The notes beneath the pieces are model-generated. The model was not told where the DNA came from. It made no database searches and was given only the letters and a program-made list of their open reading frames with translations. Of a stretch of 64,000 nucleotides of DNA, positions 44,424-54,764 are shown piece by piece. Both the position numbers and the translations under genes were made by a program. How positions within the stretch are numbered: the stretch's first letter is position 1; the number at the start of each line of letters is the position of its first letter. Source of the stretch: Paraspadella gotoi (Eukaryota > Chaetognatha); assembly GCA_051294375.1 (NCBI GenBank), contig CM119267.1, forward strand, positions 999,601 to 1,063,600. Reading direction: 5' to 3'.

Positions 44424-45500
44424 TTGAACTTTAAAAAGGTCAATTCTCGTTCCTTCGCCGCCTTATTTCCGGATGGAAGGAGCCCGGACGTTCGAAGGAT
44501 GTTTCGACGAGGCGTTTGGGGTGCCTCGATAGACCTTCGAGATGCTTATCTCCATCTCCGATCCACGAGGATTCGGATTTTTTGCCGCTTCTTGGAAGGG
44601 CCGCATCTACCAGAGTCCTTCCATTCGGCCTCTCGACGGGCCCTTGGCTTTCACCAAGTCGACGAGCCCTTGTGCAGTGGCTTCCGCCAACAGGGGTTCG
44701 TGCTCTGCGACTGACGGATCTCGGAGACGATTGTCGACGACCACTCGGTAGGCGGTGTGGCTACTCAAGGAGGCGGGTCCATCATCCACCTTCAGAGGTC
44801 GAGCCTGCCCTCTCAGAGATTCGATCTCCCTCTGACAGCCTTCCCATTCCATCGCGCTCCGGAGATGAGATTTTCGACTCTTCGCTCTCTCGCGGAGAAT
44901 CTCTTGTGTACGACCGCCACCACGTGCCCGTCAGTGCCTTCAGCTTCTAGGCCTTTCGACGGCGCGTCTATGGCGTCCGCTGCTGCGTTGCCGGTCTTCG
45001 AGACCGACGTCAATCGCGTCTACAAGTCGGAGAAGGATCTCGACCGCGTCGTTCCTCTCCACTCGCCGGCGATGGAGGAGCTGCGGTGGTCGCAGCCCTT
45101 TCTCCAGACCAGTGCTTCGCTCGCGATCGACGACCTCCTCCGGAGGTCTGCACGCTGGAGGTGACGACGGATGCTTCGTCGCAGGGATGAGTTTTCCTCT
45201 CAGGCCAGCTGTCGAGGGAAACCTGGTGCTGCGGATGCCCCTCTCTGTTTCAATGGAGGGAGTTCACATCTGAGATCTTCCTCCAACGATTCGGAGCTTC
45301 CTCCACGGCGGTCATCCTTGGAAGACGGACAGCCTCGTCTCTCTCACCTGCTCTCGTCCGTTCGGGTCGCAGGCACGGCCGTTTCAGGAGTCCATCTTCT
45401 TCGGAGGGAGATTCTCATCACGCCGCGGCGTCTAGGGCCGCAAGGTGGCGGACTGGGATCTCCTTCCGAGGTTCCCATCAGATGGTCGACATTTCGGTCT
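44424..45500 (+). pseudogene. Reverse transcriptase / RNase H region of the DIRS element (frame-broken)
   Basis: RT signatures are present but spread over three frames: ASIDLRDAYLHL, SWKGRIYQ, VLPFGLSTGPW, ALVQWL. Each switch requires a one- or two-base indel. RNase H is marked by LEVTTDASSQG near 45150-45180. Amino acid motifs are well kept, so the breaks are either recent or sequencing errors. Confidence 0.75.
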
Positions 45501-45703
45501 CCCCAGCATCGATCTTTTCGCGACTCCCCGGTCGGCTCAAGGTTCCACGTTTTTCGCCTGGGGCGACGCTGGAGGCGGAGGGATAGACGCCTTGGCGCAA
45601 CGCTGGGTCTTCGACCTGGCCTATCTCCTTCCTCCCCCTCTTCTGCTGATGATGGTGGTCCGAAGTTGGAGAAGGCGAGGGGCACCTTTCTCCTGTCACC
45701 CCC

Positions 45704-46762
45704 TTGGCCGGCTCAGAAGTGGTTCAGACCCCGCCCCTTTTCCTTCGGATTCTGGACGCGAGGCGCTTCCGGCGCCGAAGTACCTCTGTCGTGTCGACTC
45801 GTGTCGCGGCTTCCGCCTCCGCAACGGGATCGCTTCAGGCTCGTCGTCTGGAGGTTTTTAGGCGGTGCACAACCTCTCCGACATCACGACTCCACCTTCT
45901 CCGTCACGTCGAGCGCTGGAGAGGCTCTACCAGAGAGCGATACGCCAGAGCTTGGAGCTCCTTCTGCGACTTCCTTCAGGATGGAGAGGTTCGAGGATCT
46001 CAAGCCTCTCTGGAGGATGTTCTACGATCTCTCTTTTCTGTGCGAGAAGGGCCTCTCGTACAGACGATCAACCTTCACAGATCGGCCATCTCAGCTTCCT
46101 TCCCCCTGGCGGGAGCGCCGGTTGGAGAGCATCTTTTGGTCCGGCGCCTTCTCAAGGGAGCTTTCGAGAGACGCCCTCCCCACGTCGGATTTCCCACGTG
46201 GATGCGGCCTCTGTTTACGCTTCTCGACTCGGCGCCACTTTCCGTGCGCCGAGGGATCTTCTACGACGCTCGCTCTTCTCGTCGCTTTAGCGTCAGCTCG
46301 TCGCCCTTCAGAGATCGTCTCTCTTCGTTGCGACGCGGGCTATCTTTCCTTAGCGGCAGATCACGTTCGTCGGTTCCATCGACGCTCTCGAAGACGGACA
46401 GGGTCGGACACATGGGTCCGGCGTCCGTCTCGATTCCTCGCGCTCTCAGATCGCTGCCCGGTTTAGGCGCTGCGCAATTGGCTCTCTCTTCGTTCGGATT
46501 GGCGCCCCGCGCACGATTTTCTTTTCTGCGCCCGCCGCCGCCTTTTCGTCACTCTCGACGCAGCGTTTCGCCTCCCTTCTCAAGGAGCTCTTTGGAGGCG
46601 GAGTTTCCTGCGCCCGGGGTCGACGCGCGCTATGGCGGTCGTCAGGCGTTCTGCCCGCGGGGTGGATCTGGCGTCATCTTCGGGCGGGAGATTGGTCTGG
46701 CGCCAGACCTTCTTCGTTTCTACTGCAGGGACGTCGCGTGGGGCGCCCCTCCGGGCTTCTAG
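45704..46762 (+). pseudogene. Tyrosine recombinase of the DIRS element
   Basis: The N-terminal core-binding region is readable: GSTRERYARAWSSFCDFL, INLHRSAISASFPL and APVGEHLLVRRLLKGAFERR. The catalytic-domain start is seen in the neighbouring frame as ARRPSEIVSLRCD (46290-46330), with a putative catalytic Arg. The C-terminal end (DWSGAR ... FYCRDVA) lies near 46690-46740 across frames and may carry the nucleophilic Tyr. Recombinases of this type replace the DDE integrase in DIRS elements. Confidence 0.75.
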
Positions 46763-47002
46763 GGACTTGGAGGCTTCGTATTTCCCGGATGAGGAGGGAG
46801 CCGGCTTGGGATTGCCGGGCTCATTGGTCGAGGCCGGTCACGTGACGGCTTCCCCTGGATTTTCTTTTTTTTCATCTTCGATGTTATTTTGTTCGTTTTT
46901 CTACTCTGATAAACGCGCGATCTATCGACTAGCGCGAACAAAAGGGCATTTCGTGGCGAGGCGGACCGATATAGAATTAGTATTCCATAAAGGAATTAAA
47001 AT

Positions 47003-47480
47003 TTGTCGTCTACATATTTCGTACTCGTCTGTTATGATTTCATCTTTGTCGTCTACAAATTTTGTATTCGTCTGCAGATTTTACTTTGTCACAGAATTCA
47101 TCCTCATCTGCGGACTTTGTCATCGTCTACAGATTTCGTCCTTGTCTGCAGAATGTGAACTCCTCTGCAGAATTCGTCTTCATTGGCTGCAGATTTCGTC
47201 CTCGTCTGTTTAATTTTATCTTTTTCGTCTGCTGAATTCGTGCTCATCATCTGCTGATTTTGTTCTCACTGTCTACAAATTTCATCATCATTGTCGGCAG
47301 ATGTCATCATCTGCAAATTTGTCTTGGTCGCTTACAGATTTGGTTATCGTCGCAATTTTATGAATTTTTTGAAAAAACAAATGGATTAAATCATGAAATC
47401 CGTCGTCGTCACTTAACGTCGTCGTCGTCGCCATCAACGTCGTCGTTGGTCATCCGAAATAAGAAAGTCGTACTAAATTT
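47003..47480 (+). repeat. ~22-bp minisatellite, right block (degenerate)
   Basis: Degenerate CGTCTGCAGATTTCGTCCTC units continue for ~450 bp after the right end of the retroelement and match the left block at 41652-41820. The element therefore sits inside a pre-existing array. Confidence 0.85.
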
Positions 47481-47856
47481 CGTCTCATGAAGATTGAAGT
47501 CGTCCTTGACAGTTTCGTCTCATGAGGACGTTCTGGTTTCGTCTTTTGGAGCGAAAACATTTTATTTATGTCGTATATATAATTATATATCCTTTTTTCA
47601 AATACATATTGATCCTTGATTTTTTGTGCGATGTTACGTCCTGCTAAAAGTTTTATCGTTTATCATTCGTCTTCTGTCGATTATAATTTACATCCAACGA
47701 AGTTAATGTCATTTCGTTGCCGCCACAATCGTCTATGTCGTCTGCTCTTCTCTTTTTTTTCAGTTCATCAAATTATTCTCTTTCAATATCTTTACTTTAT
47801 CTCTCTATCCCTCTCTGTCTCCTTCTCTCTCCCCTCGGTCCAAAAACGAAGCGAAA

Positions 47857-50320
47857 ATGAGCATCATGTACATCCAAGTAAAGGAGGAGGGATCCGACCA
47901 GGCGATCGAGCTCCCTCTGGAGGATGACCAGACCCTTGACCTGGCCACCCTACAGAGCCAGTTCCCTGGCGCCATCGGGCTCAAGTACGTCTCCGATTCG
48001 GGCAACTGGCGCGGGCTCAAGGTCAACGGGACCACGATCGATCATCCGGGCAAGGAATGGTCAGAGTCCATCAAATACGTCGTCACTTATAACAAGGACA
48101 ACAACAAGAGAAAGGGTGAGATAGAGAAAGAGATGGTGGGCGTGGCCTTTGTTCGATGATCCCGGACGACGACGCTTCTTTTTCAGCGGACGATGGACCC
48201 GACGGTAATAGGGCGAAGCGGGCGCCTATGCCCTCGGATCTCATCGTACTGAACATGCCGTATCACAGTGAGTTAATGAAATGACCTAACAAAGGATTTT
48301 TGTATCGTATTTCGGTTTTGGGGTCTATTTTTGTTTGTTTACTTGTTGGTTTTATCCTGTTGGTAGTTTTTTAAAAAAAAAGTTTAATTAGATCGCGTGA
48401 GAGTCACGATTGGAAAGCTTGTAGGGTTTTCCTTTGTTATTATCTGGAATGGAAGGCCTTAACCCCGCATCATTTATATATATATATCGGTTAGAACAAT
48501 TAAACGCGATTGTCGATCAAACGCGTCACGGATTCAAATCTCCTCTCAACCCTCCCCCCCCTCAAATCTTACCCCCTCCTTCAAGTCTCCGAGGAGGAGA
48601 TGCGCGATTACTTTGAAAAGTTCGGATCTCTTTCCTTTTATCAACTGAAGAAAAAACCGGACGGATCCAGTCGAGGATTCGGATTCATTCGCTTTAAGAA
48701 CATGGACGATCAGAAGTCTTGTCTGAGGGAGTCCCATCAAATGGGGGATAGGGATCTGCAGGTGAGGAGGTGGAGGATGATTGGATGATTGGGAATAATG
48801 GCTGACAATTTGAAAAAGGAAAGCCGATGTAAAAAAAAAATACAGAAAAGAGAAAGCCCAGAGTGGGAAGGTTAAGATTAGAGTTTGGTTAACCGTTAAT
48901 TTTTGAGGAACTTCGCTTAACCGTTAAAACTAACAATAAATAAATAAATATTAATATTTTATATTTCAAATTTAATTATAGAATTAACCGAAAATGTTAA
49001 TTTTATAATTCAATTTTAAATATAAAATATTAATATTTAAAACAAACCAAAGTACTTAATGGCACCTTTTCTTTAACCTTTGCTCCTGAATCTTTTTTAT
49101 TTCTTCTATTTCAGATAGATAAGGTTTAGGTTTGAGAAAACTATCTTGAATCTACCCATGATAATTTCGCTCAGCAGCTAATCATCTGGATAATAAATCG
49201 TGATAATTATTGCATAATTTTTTTTTTTTGCCTCATAATTATTGCATATATTTTTTATCTTACCTTAACTTAATATAAAGAGAACAAGAGAAAAAGAAAA
49301 AAGAGAAAAAACCGCAAATATATTAATTGTGATAACTCTACTAGTCTCTAGACAGTAGACACTCTCTCTCTCCCTCTCTCTCCCTTTCTCTCTTCTCCAT
49401 TGTCACTCTCTCACTCCTCCCTCCCCCCTTCCCAAAGGTGAAAGTGCCGCAATCGAAAGCGGCGGGGTTCGACGATGTCCTGACGGGTTCGGGCGAGACT
49501 CGTCTCAGTCGCCGAATCCACGTGGGAAACGTGACGTCGCGAGTCACGAAGCAAGACCTGGAGGATTACTTCGGACATTTCGGGCCGATCACCGATGTCT
49601 TCATGCCCAAGCCGACTGAGGTAATCGTCATCTTTCCCCATCTTTTCTCCGAAATGCCTCTCCGTTCTTTAATCATCTTTCCCAATCTTTCTTCGATCTT
49701 TCTCCAGTCTCGCAAGAACCCGATGTACGCGTTCCTGACTTTCGCTGACGCGAGCGACGCTCAGACTTTGATCGAGTCTGAATCTAGTCACAAGGTGGCG
49801 GGCGAGACGCTCACCGTCGCCTACGCCTCTCCGATCAACAAAGAACAAGGCAGACGCAACGCCGACACCGCATTCTCCGACATGATGGACCAATTCGTCG
49901 ATCAGGCCTATTCCGGCAAGCTCGGTGAGCCAATGAAAAACCATTGCAGTGATGTATTTGAACGTCATCTCATATGGTTTTGGATTCTGCAGGCGTGGAG
50001 AAGCCGCGCAGCAAAATGGAGGCGATCGGAATGTCGATGGCGATGATGAAGCGATGGATGGAGACTCAGACCAACGAAACGGATCACTTCGCTTCCTCGG
50101 GCAAGTCGCTTTAATCTAATTTGCATATTTGGATAAATTGAGAATTAACTAAACATTTATTTGCCCTCCTCAATCAGATTACGACCGGTACAGATCGTCG
50201 GACAATTATCGCGGTCAGAGCTACGGACAGGGATATGGAACGATGTTCAGTCAAGGGGGGGGATACGGATCTCAAGACTACGGCCGAAGCGGTGGCCCCA
50301 GTGGTGGTTATCGATACTGA
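47857..50320 (+). CDS. TARDBP: TDP-43 (TAR DNA-binding protein)
   Basis: An RNA-binding regulator of splicing and mRNA stability. Seven exons: 47857-48115, 48187-48267, 48586-48761, 49438-49620, 49708-49924, 49993-50100 and 50178-50320; 1167 nt, 388 aa. The N-terminal dimerisation domain (residues 1-~80) has IELPLEDDQTLDLATLQSQF and SIKYVVTYNKDNNKRK. RRM1 carries DLIVLNMPYH and SSRGFGFIRF. RRM2 carries RRIHVGNVTSRVTKQDLEDY and YAFLTFADAS. The C-terminus is a helical segment (MSMAMMKRWMETQ) and a short Tyr/Gly-rich end, YGQGYGTMFSQGGGYGSQDY, then a few residues to Y388. Exon 6 ends CTCGG followed by GCAAGT: only a GC donor gives the right phase. The start is MSIMYIQVKEEG. Confidence 0.93.
50101..50106 (+). 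promoter_or_regulatory. GC 5' splice site (GC-AG intron 6 of TARDBP)
   Basis: GCAAGT follows exon 6. A G|AT codon across the junction restores the DYDRYRSSDNYRG frame. The nearest GT alternative (50108) would use the wrong phase. GCAAGT is the usual context for GC-AG introns. Confidence 0.75.
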
Positions 50321-50733
50321 CAACTTTTACTTCTTTAATTTCTTTCCATGTTTGTCTAATATTTTATTGATATTGCCATAATATATTATAATATATTATT
50401 AATATTAGTAATATTATTATTTATATATTATTTTCCCTGTATTTTGTATTTACGATCTTTGTAAGAAATTTCTCATTTTTGGTTTGATTTCATTTTGCGT
50501 AAATGTAGTAAAAACAAGATTTGTATTCGTCCGTAATTAATCATTACATCAATACGTATTCTCTCTTCTCTTTTCTTAGAAATGTTGGCGAATGAAGCCG
50601 TGACGTATTTGTCGATGTAATTAGCTAATAATCGAAACGACCGCAAATCGTCTCTCTTCTCAAATGAAAGACTCGAGTTTATAAACTGGTTAAAGGGAGC
50701 GTCGAGCTCTCAATCCCTTCCCCTCACAAAACA
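50321..50733. other. Intergenic region between TARDBP and HERC2
   Basis: AT-rich with a TATTAATAT-type stretch (50380-50430). No gene seen. It presumably holds the TARDBP 3' UTR and HERC2 promoter. Confidence 0.5.
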
Positions 50734-53700
50734 ATGTTCCTGGGAGTGTCTCCCGGGTTCGTCTTTCGCACCCAGACTCACCTCGACCCCAAATGGCTGG
50801 CCACCGATCTCCGCCCGGCCTTCTCAAAGGGCGGCGACGATCTCGACCGCTCCTGGAACCTCTTGGTCAGAGACGGAGAAGTGGGCGTGCCGCTGGGCAG
50901 TGTCGAGGCCGCCCAGTTGAGCTCCATCGGGGTCATCAACTCTTCCGGGGCTTTGGCCAAAAAGGGCGAGACGGGTCATTACTACTGCGGCCTCGGGGTC
51001 TTGTCCTGCTCCTGCTGCGACACGTACTGCGGTCCGCACGACGGCTGCAACTGTCTCGCCTGTCAGCAGCTGGATCGGGAAGAGAGGTTTTACAGGTGCG
51101 AAGTTTTAAAGATGGCGTTGATCAATGTCAATGATCATTCTTTGAGGTTGCGTTGATAGGACGAAAGATTCTTTACCTGTTGTCGAACATAACTAGTCCC
51201 ATAGTGTTAAGAAAAGCATGCCATAAATAATCCGTTGATTTAATTTCATTTTTAAAATAATGAGGGCGCTAAACTATTTTGGACAGAATGATCAAGTACA
51301 AAAACCAATGCAATTTATACAGAGCAAGTGGATCAACGACGTGGGTAGAATTTCCAGGCAGATGGAAGCCCATCCGCCTATTGGCCGGTTCCATCTGGCT
51401 CTTGACCAATCAGAGAGCTCGATTCCATTTTTGGTGATTTCTCCCCGAGTCGATGATCCGATTGTATCCGGTTTCACTTTATTCCATCTTTTGAGTTTCT
51501 AGATCTTCTGCAATGATAGGAAGGTAAGGAACCATAAGACTTTAATGTATGTATCATACTTATGCATATGCAGTCATGTGATCACTTAAAAGAAACGATC
51601 ACATGACCAAAAAATTAATTTCGAGAAAAACCGAGTAATTATAGTTAATACCTGCATCTCATGCATGTGCTTCACAGTTCACACGTGATCACGCTGAATT
51701 ACGATCATATGATCAGAAAGTAAATGCGGCACATGTGTATTATTGTTTGGTTATTTTACTTGATACTCAACAGAGAAGGAATAAACCATAAGATGCTTCT
51801 TGTGCATAAGTTACTTATGTTGTCACGTGATCATTGATAAAGAAAGAAAGAAAGATAGAAAGTCGCTGCGGCTCAACTCCTCTTGTTTCATCTCGATAAA
51901 CAAAAAGGTTAAACGTTCAAAGTTAATCTCCCGCTCCCCCCCGCCGGCGAACTCAGGGAACGAGAGTCGCGATCCCCGACTCCCAGCGAAGAGTCCATCT
52001 CAAGTTGGACGTGGGTGCGACCGACTCGAACTCAAATGTCGCAGACTCTCTCGGCTTTGGGGTTCGAGCGCCGCCAACTCTCGCTCTCCGCCGTCAAGAC
52101 GTCGCTCTCCATGCGTCGTCTCTTGCAGGTTGTGTTATGAAAACTTTCCACTTGGTGGCGCCTTTGGACGAAAGATAACCACTTAACCAGTAAGATAACC
52201 ACGTCACCGACAGGGTGCGTAAGCGTCAAAATATTTAAAAAAAGCCTTTTTGAAAAACCGGCTTAAGTCTTGGGTCTTTTTAAAATTTTGGGGCCTTTCA
52301 AAATGCGCAAACTTTTTAATAAGTAATTATAAATAAGAACTAATTATCATATTTGAGCAAGCACATTAAAAAAAAAATAGTTAAAATATTAGTCTTACTA
52401 ACATAGTCATGGAATTAACGCTGGTATCATTTTTTAAAGTTATTAGTTACATTACCCAAAAACAATGACGGTAAGGGAGAAATCGGCAAATATAAATCAG
52501 TTTTAACAATGTATAAGGAGGTATGTTTGCCTGAGATAAGATAGGCATATAACTAGGTAACAAAAGGTTCAGTGTTCATTAATATCTTACTTGATGGTAT
52601 GTTGACTTGACATCGGTGAAGAATGCTCGCTTACTATATAAACTGTCTTTAATGTGTATAGCTAGTTAGCTTTGCCTGAAGTAGAGAAATGGAAAAACAA
52701 TTAAACACTATTTATTTATCTCTATTATTTTGTGCTTAGACCTTATTGAACACAATTTTGCACTATTAGTGATTAACTGTTAAGATGTTAATCTTATGCT
52801 GATTGAGCTCTGATAAGGAGAAATGGACTCTAACAAGAGAGTGCGTCCCCAAAACCAAAGCTGAATAATGGTTTAATTTCTGAACAAATAAAGGAATCAC
52901 TAAATATGAGCAAGTCAAATCTTTAAGTAATAAAATGTTAAAGTATTATTATTAATTAATTAGTTAAAATATTACTATGACTCATGGTAATCATTAACAT
53001 TGCTAAAGACTATATTTAGCTACTAGAAAACCATGAAACAGAACTAATATCAAAATCCAAAATGAAATTAGACACATTTAGATTCAATACTGCAATATGT
53101 AAATATTAAATATTAAATAATCATCTCTTACAAATGTTTAAAACATGATAATAAAATAACAAAAATTATTGTTAACCTACAAACACTGGTATCCAGCCAA
53201 ACAAATTCTTGTATTTTTTTCTACAAGGCCCGTGTTATAAAGAATTAAGTTGTGATAATTTCAAAAGTTTATTTATTTGTTTTTACAGTTTTTACTGCAA
53301 TATGTAAATGAGATTCTTTCTTTTCCAGCGCGTCGTGATTCTGGAGCGATACTTGATCGCATTGACGCGTGACCCCCTACCTCCCGTCAAATCCTCCTCC
53401 TTTACCTGCATTCGCGGCGGCGTCAAAATCATGAGGACGAGCGCCACCTACTCGGCGAATCTCGGCCGCGTCGAGTCTGGCGATGGCGCCGAGGGATCCA
53501 AGACCTCGTCCCTCTCTCGCCAACCGCCCGCCGCCATGATGGGTCTGGCTCACGTGGGGACTCGAGCCGCTCTCTCTTTCGCCTTCGCCTTTTTGCGTCG
53601 CGCGTGGAGGAACGGGGACGATCTCGATCTCTGCACCGAGTTGTTGCAGGTGAATGATATGTGTACAAAGTCGGTGGCATAATATAGCTCATTGAATCAA

Positions 53701-54716
53701 TTTTTGTATTGGTTGTATCAATTCCATAACAGTAGGTTCCGTGTATATTGATGCTAGTGTGGAGTTCAATATATTATCTAATACTCCTTTCATACAGTTT
53801 TTTTATATTTATTATTTAATTTTTTAAATATTATTTTAGTCCTTAATTGAGAGTGAACCCAGGTTCCACTGGTGTGAAATAACATAACAAATAATCAAAT
53901 CAAATCCATTTTCCTCTCAGGAATCTCTGTCCGCTCTCCGCTCTCTTCCCGAAGCCAGTCTCTTCGACGAAGACGCCACCATCTCTCCGGTTTGGATGGA
54001 GGCGTTGGAACGCGCCGCCAAGTTCCTCAAGTCTGTCGTCTGCGGCGACATCAACGGCGGCAGCATCGCCACGGGTAAAAGAAAACATTGAGAATGAGAT
54101 GGATTGATCAAGCAATTTGATTGCAATGCTTGCTTGACGATTACAGTGACGGCGACGACGATTATCCCGACCGTGGATCGACAAGTCGCTCTCGCTCTCC
54201 TCTTCGAATTGGCGCTGCAGGTGATGATTGATCATTGAATATCGCTTGCATATTGCTTGTATTCTGGTCTTTTAACTTTCTCTGTTTTCTATCTTTCCTT
54301 ATCTCGTCCGAATTTCTTTTCTTTGTCTTCCCCCTTTTTCTCTCCCCCTCCTCTTTTCTCCCTCTCTTTCTCTCCATCCCCCCACTCCCTCTCATCCACT
54401 CTCTCCCCAGCGCGGTCTTCTCCGCCAAGTTCTTGAATTGGTTCTGTTGATGCTTCGTCTCTGGGACGATTCCATGAGAGGCGACCGCGACTTTGGCAGT
54501 GGGCGTGGCCTTAGCGCCCCTTTGGTGCCGCTGCTGCGTCGGTTCCAGCGTCTGCAGCCGGCGCCCCGCGGCGCTCCGATTCGGTCGGCGCCCTATCTAC
54601 CCAACGGCGCCCCCTACAGTCCGACCGAATGTCTACTGCGATTTCTCCGCGTTCCGGCGTCGGACGATGTCGCCGTCGATCTGAGGCAGACATCCGTCGT
54701 CATCATGGCCCATTTA

Positions 54717-54764
<48 letters not shown>

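Larger units (their letters stand above)
41853..47002 (+). mobile_element. DIRS-type retrotransposon with inverted termini and internal complementary region
   Basis: The left terminus (41853-42057) is the inverted complement of the right (46773-47002) over ~200 bp with only small differences; both carry CCGTCACGTGACCGG and ACGAACAAAATAACATCG. An internal complementary region at 42838-42935 contains, in order, the complement of the outermost left end (up to TATCAGAA) and the complement of the right-end extension (TCCTTATGGAATACTAATTC). That arrangement is the hallmark of DIRS1-type elements. The coding part has RT and RNase H signatures (44424-45500) and a tyrosine recombinase (45704-46762). 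There are no long terminal direct repeats and no DDE integrase. Reading frames are interrupted by small indels. Confidence 0.88.

Noticed and set aside
41853-47002. Interpretation as an LTR retrotransposon, Maverick or DNA transposon
   Set aside because: Termini are inverted, an internal complementary region is present, and the recombinase motifs are of the tyrosine type. There is no DDE motif and there are no direct LTRs.
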